Positions 20,059-30,566 of a DNA stretch of 37,143 nucleotides are shown piece by piece. Made by a program: the position numbers and the translations under genes. The stretch comes from Rubrivivax sp. (GTDB taxonomy: Bacteria; Pseudomonadota; Gammaproteobacteria; Burkholderiales; Burkholderiaceae_C). Numbering within the stretch: the stretch's first letter is position 1; every line of letters begins with the position of its first letter. The notes under the pieces were generated by a model. It saw only the letters and a program-made list of their open reading frames with translations. It was not told the origin of the DNA and made no database searches. Location of the stretch: NCBI GenBank assembly GCA_027487995.1, contig JAIYCN010000268.1, positions 1-37,143 of the forward strand, written 5' to 3'.

Positions 20059-20091
20059 GGGCGGGTGGCCCGTTGCGCCAGCGCACCGCCC
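20059..20091. terminator. Candidate hairpin between convergent pyrF and M14 peptidase
   Basis: GGGCGGGTG (20059-20067) can pair with CACCGCCC (20084-20091) with one bulged G, and the loop contains a further small GCGC dyad. It lies in the 57 bp between two converging genes, where a bidirectional terminator would be useful. There is no U-tract on either strand, so intrinsic termination is doubtful. Confidence 0.3.
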
Positions 20092-20107
20092 GCGGGGATC
20101 AAGGTCT

Positions 20108-21820
20108 TCAGGCCACCGTCACCGCCAGTTCCGTCCAGCCCACACGGCTGCTGCCCACCCGCACCTTCAGCGTGCCCTGGCCCTGCACCATCAGGGTCAC
20201 GAAACGCTCGTGCGCATTGCCGCGGGTCCAGGGGGCGAAGATGCCGGGGCCGCCGTGCAGGCCGTTGCCCCAGCCTTCCAGGTGACCCAATTCCACGACC
20301 TGGGTTTGGGGTGCCAGCACCGTCACGCCTTGGCCTTCATGGGTCAGCCGCAGCGGTTCACTCAGAGGCAGGTCTTGCGCGGACGGCACACCACCCGTGC
20401 CCAAATAACCCCCATTGGTGATGCACACCTCAATGCGTGTGTGAGCGCCTACTCGCTCTGAGCTCACGAGCCGAACAGATGGACGCGGCACCAATGCGGC
20501 CACCCGCAGGAAGGCCGCACTCTGCTGCTCGCAGGTCAGACCCAGGCGCTCGTAAGGGGGATTCCACACGCCCACGCGGGGGTCGTAGCCGTCGATCTCG
20601 ACTGCTCCGATCTGCGGATGCTGCACCTGGCGCCAACGCTTGAAGATGCGGCCGGCGTTGTGCTCGCGGTCGAAGGCGTGCAGCTTGCGCAGGTCATCGC
20701 GTGTGAGGCGGCTGTAGTGATCCACGAAGGGCTTCTTGCGCTCGATGCCCAACTGGTGGAACAGGTCCCACAACTCCACCACGTAGGCCAGCGCGCCGCG
20801 CTGGTAGTAGGCGTAATCGGATAGGTCGCCATGCAGCGGCTTGTCGGGCTCGTACAGGAACTCGTGATACCCGCTCACCGTGGCATAACCGGTGTGGTCG
20901 GTCATCCATTGCTCCACCTGGCGGAAGATGGCCAGGTCGCCCGGGTTCATCTTCGAGTCGGGCTTGTCGCCCAAGGGGCGGATGAGCACACCGCCGAAGG
21001 TGTGCAGGTTCAGCCACACCATGATCTCGGGGTGGCGCGTGGCGAAGTCCATCACCGCGCGGGTTTCCGGGGCACTGCCCGGGTAGTGCCCCGCTCCCAT
21101 CTGCTGCGGCTCGGGCGCCCAGTGGTAGGGGAAGTTGCGGTTGAAGTCGTAGAGGTTGTCGTCCAGGAACCGATGGCCGGGAATGGTGCGGCCGTCGAAG
21201 TTCTCGATCACGCCCTCGGGGTAGAGCTTGTAGTAGGGCCCTTCATCCTCGGCTTCGCGCGGCACCATCACCGGTGGGTCCAGCGGCACCCCGTGGTCGT
21301 CGCGCAGCTCCACCAGTTCACCGTGCGGGTCCTGCACCCGCATGTAGCCGCTGCGCCCATCGCCGTCGAGGTCCTGGTGCTTCCAGTGCGCGTGGCCCTG
21401 GTTGGTGCGGTCATTCACGGGGCTCGAGCGCACATAACGGCCGGTGGTGAGCACGGCTTCTGCCCCATCGGGCGAGATGCGCGGCACCACGTAGAAGAGG
21501 CTGTCTCGGATGGCCTGCGCCATGTGCGCGGGCAGGGGCTTGCCGCCGGCCACGTTCTGGCCCAGGTGGATGTGGATCACATCTTCGGCAATGGCCAGGG
21601 CCACGCTGGAGCCGCAGACCTCGCTGGCGTGCATGTTGCCGTCCACCCACACCGCAGGGCGGATGCGGTCGGGGTCGGGGCCGATGGTCAGCAGCGGTAT
21701 GTCGCGGCCTTCGGCGCTGGTGCCCAGGCTGGAGAGGCGGACCAGCCCCGGGTGGGCTTGTGCCCACTGCTGCAGTTGGGCAGTGAGTTCGGCGTGGGAG
21801 AGGTATTTCTGTCGGAACAT
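20108..21820 (-). CDS. M14 family zinc carboxypeptidase
   Basis: This 570-residue metallopeptidase should remove C-terminal residues from peptides or act on a related amide. Zinc ligands fit H64-x-x-E67 ([11 protein letters not shown]) and H273 (LNLHTFGG). The substrate-binding segment NRNFP is at about 227-231, and the catalytic Glu fits E349 (AYVVELWD). The insert with [14 protein letters not shown] and the extra C-terminal beta domain (about 440-570) are common in the larger bacterial M14 proteins. No signal peptide is visible, so it appears cytoplasmic. The ATG at 21820 is 13 bp after the stop of a Bug-type binding-protein gene, making a two-gene operon. This suggests the binding protein's ligand could be its substrate or a product, which is inference only. 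Confidence 0.85.
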   Translation of the reverse strand: MFRQKYLSHAELTAQLQQWAQAHPGLVRLSSLGTSAEGRDIPLLTIGPDPDRIRPAVWVDGNMHASEVCGSSVALAIAEDVIHIHLGQNVAGGKPLPAHMAQAIRDSLFYVVPRISPDGAEAVLTTGRYVRSSPVNDRTNQGHAHWKHQDLDGDGRSGYMRVQDPHGELVELRDDHGVPLDPPVMVPREAEDEGPYYKLYPEGVIENFDGRTIPGHRFLDDNLYDFNRNFPYHWAPEPQQMGAGHYPGSAPETRAVMDFATRHPEIMVWLNLHTFGGVLIRPLGDKPDSKMNPGDLAIFRQVEQWMTDHTGYATVSGYHEFLYEPDKPLHGDLSDYAYYQRGALAYVVELWDLFHQLGIERKKPFVDHYSRLTRDDLRKLHAFDREHNAGRIFKRWRQVQHPQIGAVEIDGYDPRVGVWNPPYERLGLTCEQQSAAFLRVAALVPRPSVRLVSSERVGAHTRIEVCITNGGYLGTGGVPSAQDLPLSEPLRLTHEGQGVTVLAPQTQVVELGHLEGWGNGLHGGPGIFAPWTRGNAHERFVTLMVQGQGTLKVRVGSSRVGWTELAVTVA

Positions 21821-21833
21821 GGGATTGAGGTGT

Positions 21834-22853
21834 TCAGTCGACCTTGGCGCCGGAAGCCTTCACCACCGCGGCCCACTTGCGGGTCTCGGCTTCGATGTGC
21901 TTGGCGAACTCGGCACTGGTGATGCCGCTGGGGATGGCGCCTTGCGCCTGCAGCCGCTCCTTCAACGCCGGCGTGCCCATGGCCTTGGCGGCTTCCTGCT
22001 GGATGCGGTTGACGATGTCCATGGGCGTACCGGCGGGGGCCAACAGGCCGAACCAGCTGGAGGCCTCATAGCCCTTCAATGTGGGGCCGCCCGCCTCCTC
22101 AACCGTGGGCACGTCGGGCAGGGCCGAGGACCGCACCGCGCTGGTGACGGCCAGCGCCTTGAGCTTGCCGCTGCGAATATGTGGCATGGAGGAGGGCAGG
22201 TTGTCGAACATCAGGTCCATGTTGCCGCCCATCAGGTCGATGAGAGCCGGGCCAGAGCCGCGGTAGGGGAAGTGGACCATGAAGGTGCCGGTCATGCTCT
22301 TGAAGAGTTCACCGGCCAGGTGGATGGAGGTGCCGTTGCCCGAGCTGGCCATGTTCAGCTTGCCGGGGTTGGCCTTGGCGTAGCGGATGAGGTCGGCCAC
22401 GCTGTTGATGTTGTGGCGTTGGGCCAGGGCCGGGTTGATGACCAGCACGTTGGGCACACCGGCCACCAGGGTCACGGGCACGAAGTCCTTGATGGGGTCA
22501 TAGGGCAGCTTGGGATAGAGCGAGGCGTTGATCCCGTGCGTGCCCACGGTGCCCATCAGCAGGTGGTGGCCGTCGTTGGCGGACTTCGCCACGTCGGCCG
22601 AACCGACGTTGCCGCCGGCGCCGGGCTTGTTCTCCACCACGAAGGGCTGGCCGAACACGCGCTGAAGTTCGGGCGCCATGGCGCGGGCCAGGATGTCCGT
22701 GGTGCCGGCCGCGGGGAAGGGGACGACGATGCGCACGGCTTTGCTGGGCCAGGCGGCTTGCGCGTGGGCACCTTGGCCCAGGGGCAGCATGGTAGACAGG
22801 GGCAGGGCAGCGGCAGCCAGCAGGAGGCGGCGGCGTGGGGTGGTGTTCTTCAT
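21834..22853 (-). CDS. Bug/TctC-family substrate-binding protein (A)
   Basis: This is a 339-residue periplasmic binding protein of the tripartite tricarboxylate transporter type. The signal region [14 protein letters not shown] is followed by the mature start [18 protein letters not shown]. The family blocks [15 protein letters not shown], the Y[11 protein letters not shown] segment, [40 protein letters not shown] and [11 protein letters not shown] are present. The ATG at 22853 has GGAGA 8 nt upstream; the frame is open further upstream but that part lacks signal-peptide character. It is followed after 13 bp by the M14 peptidase gene. Ligands of this family range over carboxylates, amino acids and aromatic acids and cannot be fixed here. 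No TctA or TctB gene is nearby. Confidence 0.88.
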   Translation of the reverse strand: MKNTTPRRRLLLAAAALPLSTMLPLGQGAHAQAAWPSKAVRIVVPFPAAGTTDILARAMAPELQRVFGQPFVVENKPGAGGNVGSADVAKSANDGHHLLMGTVGTHGINASLYPKLPYDPIKDFVPVTLVAGVPNVLVINPALAQRHNINSVADLIRYAKANPGKLNMASSGNGTSIHLAGELFKSMTGTFMVHFPYRGSGPALIDLMGGNMDLMFDNLPSSMPHIRSGKLKALAVTSAVRSSALPDVPTVEEAGGPTLKGYEASSWFGLLAPAGTPMDIVNRIQQEAAKAMGTPALKERLQAQGAIPSGITSAEFAKHIEAETRKWAAVVKASGAKVD

Positions 22854-23010
22854 GGGGGTCTCCGGCAGCGTTGGACATGCAAGCGAAGCAGCGCTCTGTG
22901 GGATGGGGTGGCGCCTGTTGCGAGTGTGCCCCAACAGGCAGGGCAAGCCCGGGTTGCAGGGTCTTGATCCGGGGACGATCCTCACGGGGTTTTCACTGAA
23001 GGAGCAGCAG
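22854..23010. promoter_or_regulatory. Divergent promoter region between Bug-type genes A and B, with inverted repeat
   Basis: This 157 bp gap contains a perfect 8 bp inverted repeat, GCCTGTTG (22913-22920) and CAACAGGC (22932-22939), separated by 11 bases. A dyad of this size roughly midway between divergent genes is a plausible operator for a regulator of both transcripts. TTGCAG-N17-GATCCT (22954-22982) is a weak candidate promoter for gene B. No regulator gene lies next to it in the window. Confidence 0.45.
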
Positions 23011-23982
23011 ATGATTCAACGACGGTCCCTGGTTCAAGCGGCGGCCGCAGCCATGGTGATGCCACTGGCGGGCATGGCCCGGTCGCAGGCGAACTGGCCC
23101 TCGCAAACCGTGAAGCTGATGATCGCCTTCCCGGCCGGAGGACCCACGGACATCACCATGCGGGTGCTGGCCGAGAACGCGTCGAAGCTGCTGGGCCAGC
23201 AGGTGATCATTGAGAACCGGCCCGGCGCGGGCGGCACTCTGCCGGCCCAGCAACTGCAGCAGGCGCGGCCTGACGGGCACACGCTGGCACAGGTGCCGCT
23301 GGGTGTGTTCCGCATGCCTTACACGCAGAAGATGACCTGGGATCCGCTGAAGGACCTCAGCTACATCATCGGCGTCACCGGCTATGCGTTCGGCCTGGTG
23401 GTGCCCAGCGATTCGCCCATCAAGACCTGGGCGGATTTCGTGGCCTATGCGCGCGCCAACCCGGGCAAGCTGAGCTATGGGTCCACGGGTGTGCTCACCA
23501 GCCCGCACCTGACCATGGAGGACATTGCGCAGCGCCTGTCCATTGAGCTCAACCACATTCCCTTCAAGGGCAGTGCGGACATGATGCAGTCCATCCTGGG
23601 CGGGCAGATCATGGCTGCGGCGGATTCCACCGGGTTTGCGCCGCACGTGGCCAGCGGCAAGCTGCGGGTGCTGAATACCTGGGGCGCGCAACGCTTGCCG
23701 AAGTTCCCCGATGTGCCCACGCTGACTGAATTGGGCATACCGCTGGTGCAGGCCTCGCCCTACGGCATTGCCGGGCCGCGCGGCATGGACGCTGGCCTGG
23801 TGCAGCGCATCCACGATGTGTTCAAGCAAGCGATGGAGCAGCCTTCGCATGTGGAGGCACTGGCGCGATACGACCAGGCGTTGATGCACATGACGCCGGC
23901 CCAGTACCTGCGGTTTGCGGAGGACACCTTCCGGCGCGAGAAGGCACTGGTGGAAAAACTGGGGCTGGCCAAGCCCAACTGA
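23011..23982 (+). CDS. Bug/TctC-family substrate-binding protein (B)
   Basis: This 323-residue periplasmic binding protein has an N-terminus [15 protein letters not shown] that combines a twin arginine with a hydrophobic stretch, so Tat export is possible. Family blocks are [79 protein letters not shown] and [11 protein letters not shown]. The ATG at 23011 has GAAGGAG 6-7 nt upstream. It is divergent from protein A and 13 bp ahead of protein C, so B and C should be co-transcribed. Sequence similarity among the three is moderate, which suggests different ligands. The substrate is unknown. Confidence 0.88.
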   Translation: MIQRRSLVQAAAAAMVMPLAGMARSQANWPSQTVKLMIAFPAGGPTDITMRVLAENASKLLGQQVIIENRPGAGGTLPAQQLQQARPDGHTLAQVPLGVFRMPYTQKMTWDPLKDLSYIIGVTGYAFGLVVPSDSPIKTWADFVAYARANPGKLSYGSTGVLTSPHLTMEDIAQRLSIELNHIPFKGSADMMQSILGGQIMAAADSTGFAPHVASGKLRVLNTWGAQRLPKFPDVPTLTELGIPLVQASPYGIAGPRGMDAGLVQRIHDVFKQAMEQPSHVEALARYDQALMHMTPAQYLRFAEDTFRREKALVEKLGLAKPN

Positions 23983-23995
23983 TGCGGGAGACGTG

Positions 23996-25021
23996 ATGAT
24001 GACTGGATGCTTGGTTGGAGCGTGGCGGCGCCGTGGCTTGTTGGGCCTGGGAATGGGTTTGGGCTTGAGCCTGGTTGTCGGTCTGCTGGCAGCACCGACA
24101 TCGGTACAGGCACAGTCAGCCTGGCCCACGGGCAAGCCGATTCGCTTTGTGGTGCCGTTTGCGGCCGGCAGTGCCACCGACCAAGTGGCGCGGGCCTTCG
24201 GGCAGAAGGTGGCGGAAAGCCTCGGGGCCACGGTGGTGGTGGAAAACCGCCCCGGGGCCAACGGCATGCTGGGTGCAGCCGAAGTGGCGAAGGCCGCGCC
24301 CGATGGCTACACGCTGCTGATCGGCACCAACAGCACGAATGCGGCGTTGAAATCCCTGGTGAAGAACCTGCCCTATGACCAGGACACGGCCTTTGCGCCG
24401 GTGGCCTATCTGGGGCAGGTGCCCTTGATCGTGGCGGTGAACAACGAGGTGCCGGTGAAGACGCTGCGCGAACTGGTGGACCTGGCCAAGGGCAAGCCGG
24501 CCGGCCACATCACCTTTGCCAGCGCCAGCACCTCGCAGTTGGTGTCTTCAGAAATGCTGGCCAGCATGGCGGGCATCAAGATGACGAACATTCCGTTCAA
24601 GAGCGGGCCTGATGCGATGACCAATCTGATTGGTGGGCAGGTGATGATGTTCACGGCGGACTTCGCGGTGACGGTGCCGCAGGTGCGCGCGGGTAAGATT
24701 CGCGGCTTGGCCGTGACGTCAACGAAGCGGTCGGCTGCCGTGCCGGACCTGCCCACGGTCAATGAGGCCTTGGGGATGAAGGACTATGAGCTCATCGCCT
24801 ACTTCGCTGCGTTTGCGCCGGCGGGTACGCCTGCGGATTTGATCCAGAGACTGAACACGGCCTTCAATGCGGGGGCTGCCGCGCGCGATGTGCAGGAGCG
24901 CTTCGCGAACATCGGCTTCATCACCGACCCTGGGCCTCCTTCCGCACTGGCTGAACGCACGAAGGTGGAGACGGCGAAGTGGGCGAAGGTGATTCGGGAC
25001 GCGAAGATCGAGATTCAGTGA
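23996..25021 (+). CDS. Bug/TctC-family substrate-binding protein (C)
   Basis: This is a 341-residue periplasmic binding protein with a long signal peptide (GAWRRRGLLGLGMGLGLSL to SVQAQ). Mature-part blocks are KPIRFVVPFAAGSATDQVAR, NRPGANGMLGAAEVAKAAP, NLPYDQDTAFAPVAYLG, IPFKSGPDAMTNLIGGQVM, AGKIRGLAVTSTKRS and PDLPTVNEALG. The start at 23996 is one of two adjacent ATGs; GGGAG lies 5-6 nt upstream, and a GTG at 23993 is also possible. The gene is second in the B-C pair and converges on the DUF3047-type gene, 43 bp away. No cognate membrane components are in the window. Confidence 0.88.
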   Translation: MMTGCLVGAWRRRGLLGLGMGLGLSLVVGLLAAPTSVQAQSAWPTGKPIRFVVPFAAGSATDQVARAFGQKVAESLGATVVVENRPGANGMLGAAEVAKAAPDGYTLLIGTNSTNAALKSLVKNLPYDQDTAFAPVAYLGQVPLIVAVNNEVPVKTLRELVDLAKGKPAGHITFASASTSQLVSSEMLASMAGIKMTNIPFKSGPDAMTNLIGGQVMMFTADFAVTVPQVRAGKIRGLAVTSTKRSAAVPDLPTVNEALGMKDYELIAYFAAFAPAGTPADLIQRLNTAFNAGAAARDVQERFANIGFITDPGPPSALAERTKVETAKWAKVIRDAKIEIQ

Positions 25022-25064
25022 TCGGGGCGCCAACTGGAAGCGATCGGGTGTCGCGCGTACGGCC

Positions 25065-25790
25065 TCAGTTCGATCGGCCGGTGTTCGACCAGATGATGTG
25101 GCCGTACCAGGCCTTGGCCTGGGAACGTGTGTTGTCGGAGTCCGTCATCTTGGCCACGGACAGCAAGGCTCCGGGCTCCTCCTCGAACGCACGGCGGTAG
25201 TCCTCGATCAGGTTGCGCCGGTGTTCTCGCCAGGTGCCCAAGTGTTGCGTGCCGGAGTCCACCACGATCTTGCGGATGCGGTCGGTGCGGTGGTTGACCA
25301 CCACCGTGCCCACCGGCAGCACCGGGTCCCACACGTACATCAGCGTGGCATAGGGCGGCAATTCACCGGTGAGCGTTTCGGCGAGGTCGAAAAGGGCCCG
25401 ATTGCGCGCGGACAGGCGCGAGCGGTCACCGTCGAAGCCGAAGATCACGCGCGCTGCCGCATCTTCAGCTTGCGAGTCGCCCACCGAGGCCTGGGGCATG
25501 AGGGCGTCGACGCGCCAGGTGAACACCACTTCGTTCGGCGCAGGCTGCGGGGGTGTGAGCTTGCGGCGAAGGAGGCTGGCCGATTGCTCGGACTGCGCTT
25601 CAATCACCGGGCGTCCGTCTTTCGTTGTGGATCGGTACTGCGTGGACTGCTTGCCCGGCAGGGTCTGTATGTGCCAGCCATCGGGTGTGGATGATGGTGC
25701 GGGTGATGTTGCGCACCCCGCCAGGCATGCTGTGACGACCATCGCGAAGGCCGCCACGCGGCCGCGTTCCAACATCAACGCCTTGTTCAT
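25065..25790 (-). CDS. DUF3047-type lipoprotein of unknown function
   Basis: This 241-residue protein has a lipoprotein signal ending LAGC (Cys26), so it should be anchored in the membrane. The mature part contains RVIFGFDGDRSRLSARNRAL, LTGELPPYATLMYVWD, VVNHRTDRIRKIVVDSG and SVAKMTDSDNT, which I recognise as the pattern of DUF3047 proteins. These are generally single-domain envelope proteins without an assigned role. No catalytic residues can be proposed. The gene stands alone; one copy of a 33 bp palindromic repeat lies just upstream of its start (25799-25831) and no clear ribosome site is visible. It converges on a Bug-type binding-protein gene. Confidence 0.75.
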   Translation of the reverse strand: MNKALMLERGRVAAFAMVVTACLAGCATSPAPSSTPDGWHIQTLPGKQSTQYRSTTKDGRPVIEAQSEQSASLLRRKLTPPQPAPNEVVFTWRVDALMPQASVGDSQAEDAAARVIFGFDGDRSRLSARNRALFDLAETLTGELPPYATLMYVWDPVLPVGTVVVNHRTDRIRKIVVDSGTQHLGTWREHRRNLIEDYRRAFEEEPGALLSVAKMTDSDNTRSQAKAWYGHIIWSNTGRSN

Positions 25791-25798
25791 GCCGGGAT

Positions 25799-25831
25799 GT
25801 TCGCAAATAAATGGGGTCAGACCCCATTTTC
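25799..25831. repeat. 33 bp palindrome-containing repeat, copy 1
   Basis: The core is the 21 bp palindrome AAATGGGGTC-A-GACCCCATTT (25809-25829), preceded by GTTCGCAAATA. Copy 3 at 26529-26561 matches it over 33 bp in the same orientation, differing only at the central base. It lies downstream of the LysE stop and upstream of the lipoprotein gene. Read on the minus strand, the stem is followed by a U-rich stretch, so it might also terminate the LysE transcript. It resembles REP-type palindromes spread by TnpA-REP transposases, but no such transposase is in the window. Confidence 0.85.
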
Positions 25832-25862
25832 CGACCCGGGCCTGTGGAGAAGCGGTGAGGCC

Positions 25863-26483
25863 TCAGCGTTGGAACACGGCCAACAGAACGCCTGCGGCCA
25901 CGAAGAGGGCGCCGAAGAGGTGGTTGAGTGCGCGTTGCTGTGCGGGGGACTTCAGGGCGCGCAGGACGCGTGCGGCCAGGGCGGTGTAGCCGGTCATCAC
26001 CACCAGGTCGGTGAAGCTGAGCGTCAGCCCGATCACCAGGTACTGCGGCAGCAGGGGCTGCTGCAGGTTGATGAACTGCGGCACCACGGCCAGGAAGAAG
26101 ACGGTGCCCTTGGGGTTGACCGCGTTGACCGCCCAGGCCCGGCCGATGAGCGCGCGGGCGCTGACCTGGCCGATTTCGGTGGGGGCGGTCCAATCACGCG
26201 GTGGTGTGCGCCATTGCTGGATGCCCAAGTACACGAGGTAGGCCACGCCGCACCAGCGCACCACTTCGAAGGCGGTGGTGGATGCCGCCACGAGGGCGCC
26301 CAAGCCGACGCCCACGATCAGCAGTTGCGTCCAGATGCCCAGGATGAGCCCCGGCACTGTGATGAGCCCGCGCCGAAGGCCGTGGTTCAGGCCCGAAGTC
26401 ATGGCCGCCAGGGCGCCGGCACCTGGCGAGATGCTGATGGCCCAACAGGCGGCGAAGAAGGCCAACCAGGTGGAGAGCGTCAT
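25863..26483 (-). CDS. LysE/RhtB-family amino-acid exporter
   Basis: This is a 206-residue inner-membrane protein with about six hydrophobic segments. Family features are the N-terminal ISISPGAGALAAMTSGLNHG (about 17-36), a central polar part near residues 90-110, and AVNAVNPKGTVFFLAVVPQFI. Members export amino acids such as threonine, homoserine or lysine, or small analogues; the substrate cannot be told. The ATG at 26483 is needed to keep the first membrane segment. Directly upstream, 2 bp from the ATG, is a 32 bp inverted repeat, and no Shine-Dalgarno sequence is visible. The whole gene lies between two near-identical 33 bp direct repeats, which suggests it moved in, or lost its original upstream region, through those elements. 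Confidence 0.88.
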   Translation of the reverse strand: MTLSTWLAFFAACWAISISPGAGALAAMTSGLNHGLRRGLITVPGLILGIWTQLLIVGVGLGALVAASTTAFEVVRWCGVAYLVYLGIQQWRTPPRDWTAPTEIGQVSARALIGRAWAVNAVNPKGTVFFLAVVPQFINLQQPLLPQYLVIGLTLSFTDLVVMTGYTALAARVLRALKSPAQQRALNHLFGALFVAAGVLLAVFQR

Positions 26484-26485
26484 GA

Positions 26486-26517
26486 CCGAAAAATGGGGTC
26501 AGACCCCATTTTTTCGG
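26486..26517. repeat. Palindromic repeat, copy 2 (abuts lysE-like start)
   Basis: The same GGGGTC-A-GACCCC core is extended here by A and T runs and by CCG/CGG ends (26486-26488 and 26515-26517), with one unpaired T. It lacks the GTTCGCAAATA flank of copies 1 and 3. Its end is 2 bp from the start codon of the LysE-type gene, occupying the place of a ribosome site. On both strands the stem is followed by a T-run, so it looks like an intrinsic terminator. Confidence 0.85.
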
Positions 26518-26528
26518 CCATGCGGCGC

Positions 26529-26559
26529 GTTCGCAAATAAATGGGGTCTGACCCCATTT

Positions 26560-26561
<2 letters not shown>
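26529..26561. repeat. 33 bp palindrome-containing repeat, copy 3
   Basis: This copy is identical to copy 1 over 33 bp apart from the central base (T at 26549 instead of A). The 21 bp palindrome is at 26539-26559, and its end touches the stop codon of the twin ATPase gene (26562-26560). It is 730 bp from copy 1 in direct orientation and 48 bp centre to centre from copy 2. On the minus strand it follows the transporter operon and could act as its terminator. Confidence 0.85.
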
Positions 26562-28271
<1,710 letters not shown>

Positions 28272-28272
<1 letters not shown>

Positions 28273-29330
28273 TATTCGAGCCCCCGCAGCTTGGGGTCCA
28301 GTGCGTCGCGCGCGGCGTCGGCCATCAGCGAGAAGGCGGTGACGAACACGCACATGAAGGCCGTGGCCGCCACGAGCTGCCACCAGTAGCCCAGGATCAG
28401 TTCCGCCTGCGCTTCGGACAGCATCGTGCCCCAGGACACGTCGTCGATTCCAACGCCCAGGCCCAGGTAGGACAGGATCACTTCGCTCTTGATGAAGCCC
28501 ACCACCAGCAGGCCCATGCGCACCAGGATGACGTGCGAGACGTTGGGCAGGATGTGCTTGAACATGCGCGCGAAGGATGAAGCACCGATGGCCTCGGCCG
28601 AGCGCACGTATTCGCGCGAGCGGTGCTTCATGAATTCGGCGCGTACCTGGCGGTACAGACCCGTCCAGCCGGTGAGGCCCAGGATGAGCACCACCGTGCC
28701 GATGCCGCGGCCGAACACGGCCGCGAAGGCGAAGATCAGCAGGATGCCCGGCACGGCCTCGAAGACGTTGTAGAGCCACTCGAAGAAGTCGCCCACCTTG
28801 CCGCCGAGGTAGCCCGACAGGGCGCCCAACAGCGTGCCCAGGAAGGTGGCCACCACGGCAGCCAGCACGCCCACGAACACGGAGATTTCCGTGCCCTTGA
28901 TGGCCTTGGACAGCACGTCGCGGCCCAGTCGGTCGCCGCCCAGGGGCAGGGTCTCGGCCTTCACGGTTTCGGCGGTGGCGTAGGCCTTGGACTTCTCCGC
29001 CCACTCGGCGTACTTCGGCGCCAGCGGGTCGATGGCCGAGATGTCCACGTTCGGGCCCTTGGGCTGTTCGATCACACCAGTGGCTTCGGGCGGCGCGGGG
29101 CCCAGGAAGGTGGGCGGCGCATTGGGCACGCCCACTTCCTTCTGCCAATCCTTGGCCACCAGGTTGAGCGCGGACGCCGCGATCAGCACCAGGAACAGCA
29201 GCACGATGACCAGGGACACCATGCCCACACGGTCGGCCTTGTAGCGGCGCCAGGCCGCGGCCCACACACCCTCGGAGCGCTCGGGCCCCACGCTGGCACC
29301 TTGGCCCGATGAAGTCAGGACTGCGCTCAT
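28272..29330 (-). CDS. Peptide-type ABC transporter permease (DppC/YejE-like)
   Basis: This is a 352-residue membrane subunit. A cytoplasmic N-terminus with RRYKADRVGMVSLVIVLL leads into the first membrane segment, followed by a periplasmic loop of about 85 residues, then GGDRLGRDVLSKAIKGTEIS and the remaining five segments. The long loop is typical of YejE-like rather than short DppC proteins. The ATPase-contact (EAA-type) loop is visible as YVRSAEAIGASSFARMFKHILPN. It overlaps the ATPase gene by 1 bp and the upstream permease gene by 4 bp. The C-terminus ends DALDPKLRG, the standard family ending. Confidence 0.93.
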
Positions 29331-30265
29331 TTCAGCACCACCCGCGGGTCAATGGCCTTGTACATCACGTCGGTGAGCAGGTTGATCACCATGGTCAGCA
29401 TCGCCAGATACACGGTGATGGCCTGGATGACGGGGTAGTCCGACCGGTTCACCGCCAGCAGCACCTCGCGGCCCAGGCCGGGAATGGAGAAGAAGGTTTC
29501 GATGAGGAAGGAGCCGATGAACACGCTGGGCAGGGCCAGGCCGATGTTCGTGATGATCGGGATCATCGCGTTGCGCATGACGTGCTTGAACAGCACCTTG
29601 TTCTCCGTGAGGCCCTTGGCGCGGGCGGTGCGCACGTAGTCCTGACCCAGTTCATCCAGGAAGAAGCTGCGGTACAGGCGCGTCTGCGGGCTGATGCCCA
29701 CCATCACCGCCAACAGCACCGGCAGCGGCGCGTAGGTGATGAGGTTCTTCCAGGTGCTGTCCGTCCAGCCCTGCACCGGGAACCAGCCCAGCACGAAGCC
29801 GAAGAAGTACTGGCCCACGATGATGTAGACCAGGAAGGAGATGGACAGCGCCACCGTCGTGATCACCATGATGGTGCGGTCGGTGAGCGACCCGCGCTTG
29901 TAGGCCACCCACATGGCAATGGGCAGGGCCAGCAGCACATCCAGGATGAGGATGGGCAGCATCACCGTGAGCGTGGCGGGCAGCCGCGTGGCGAACAGGT
30001 TGCTCACCGCTTCGTTTGTGGCCCAGCTCTTGCCGAAGTCGAAGGTGGCGATCGACTTGATGAAGATCCAGAACTGGACCCAGGCCGGCTCGTTGAGGCC
30101 GAGCTGCTGCCGGATGGCGTCGATCTGCTCGGGCGTGGCGTTCAGGCCGCCGAGGATTTCCGCGGGGTCACCGCCGAAGTACTTGAAGAGGATGAACACC
30201 AGCAGCACCACGCCCAACAGGGTCGGGATCATTTGCCACAGGCGCCGGATGAGGTAGGCCAGCAT
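29327..30265 (-). CDS. Peptide-type ABC transporter permease (DppB/YejB-like)
   Basis: This is a 312-residue membrane subunit starting MLAYLIRRLWQMIPTLLGVV, the typical beginning of this family. A periplasmic part with DPAEILGG and TPEQIDAIRQQLGLNEP is followed by the membrane domain, with the EAA-type loop YVRTARAKGLTENKVLFKHV and the ending AIDPRVVLK. The ATG at 30265 was chosen on homology, with GGAG 10 nt upstream; the frame is open further upstream but enters the promoter region. It is the first gene of the permease-permease-ATPase operon and is divergent from three binding-protein genes. Confidence 0.92.
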   Translation of the reverse strand: MLAYLIRRLWQMIPTLLGVVLLVFILFKYFGGDPAEILGGLNATPEQIDAIRQQLGLNEPAWVQFWIFIKSIATFDFGKSWATNEAVSNLFATRLPATLTVMLPILILDVLLALPIAMWVAYKRGSLTDRTIMVITTVALSISFLVYIIVGQYFFGFVLGWFPVQGWTDSTWKNLITYAPLPVLLAVMVGISPQTRLYRSFFLDELGQDYVRTARAKGLTENKVLFKHVMRNAMIPIITNIGLALPSVFIGSFLIETFFSIPGLGREVLLAVNRSDYPVIQAITVYLAMLTMVINLLTDVMYKAIDPRVVLK

Positions 30266-30566
30266 CGATTGCACACTCCAGAGAAGGGCACGCGGCGGCA
30301 GAGCTTGTGGCTTCCGGCGCCGCGGGCTGTCCCGACGTTTTTCGGGATGCGCGAGTCTAGCGGCCTCGGGACCACTTGGCCCCGGGCGTTTTCCCCTCGT
30401 TTCCCCCCGGGTTTGAAGGGGATTGAGCCCGAAACCCGCGTAAATGCGGTGTGCAGGGGGACTTCCAGGGTTCTCCCGCAGGCGCCGCACCGCTAGACTG
30501 CGCGCTCTGTTTTCGCCTGCACCAAACCCGGTGGCCCACGAAGCCAGCCGGGTGCAGCTTCAAATC
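30266..30566. promoter_or_regulatory. Divergent promoter region of the peptide-type ABC system
   Basis: This 301 bp gap has no credible gene. It contains two divergent copies of the decamer CCGCTAGACT: one on the plus strand at 30490-30499, 67 bp before the first binding-protein gene, and one on the minus strand at 30363-30354, 88 bp before the permease gene. TAGACT would be the -10 in each; no good -35 is seen. A small stem-loop, TCCCGA-N6-TCGGGA, lies at 30330-30347 in the leader of the permease transcript. The matching elements suggest that one sigma factor or regulator serves both transcripts. Confidence 0.5.

Noticed and set aside
20059-20091. Confident intrinsic terminator after pyrF
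   Set aside because: The hairpin is plausible but has no U-tract on either strand, so it is kept only as a low-confidence feature.
28273-29265. N-terminal extension of the twin ATPase to about 901 residues
   Set aside because: The extra part lies out of frame inside the well-supported permease gene; homology starts at the ATG at 28272.
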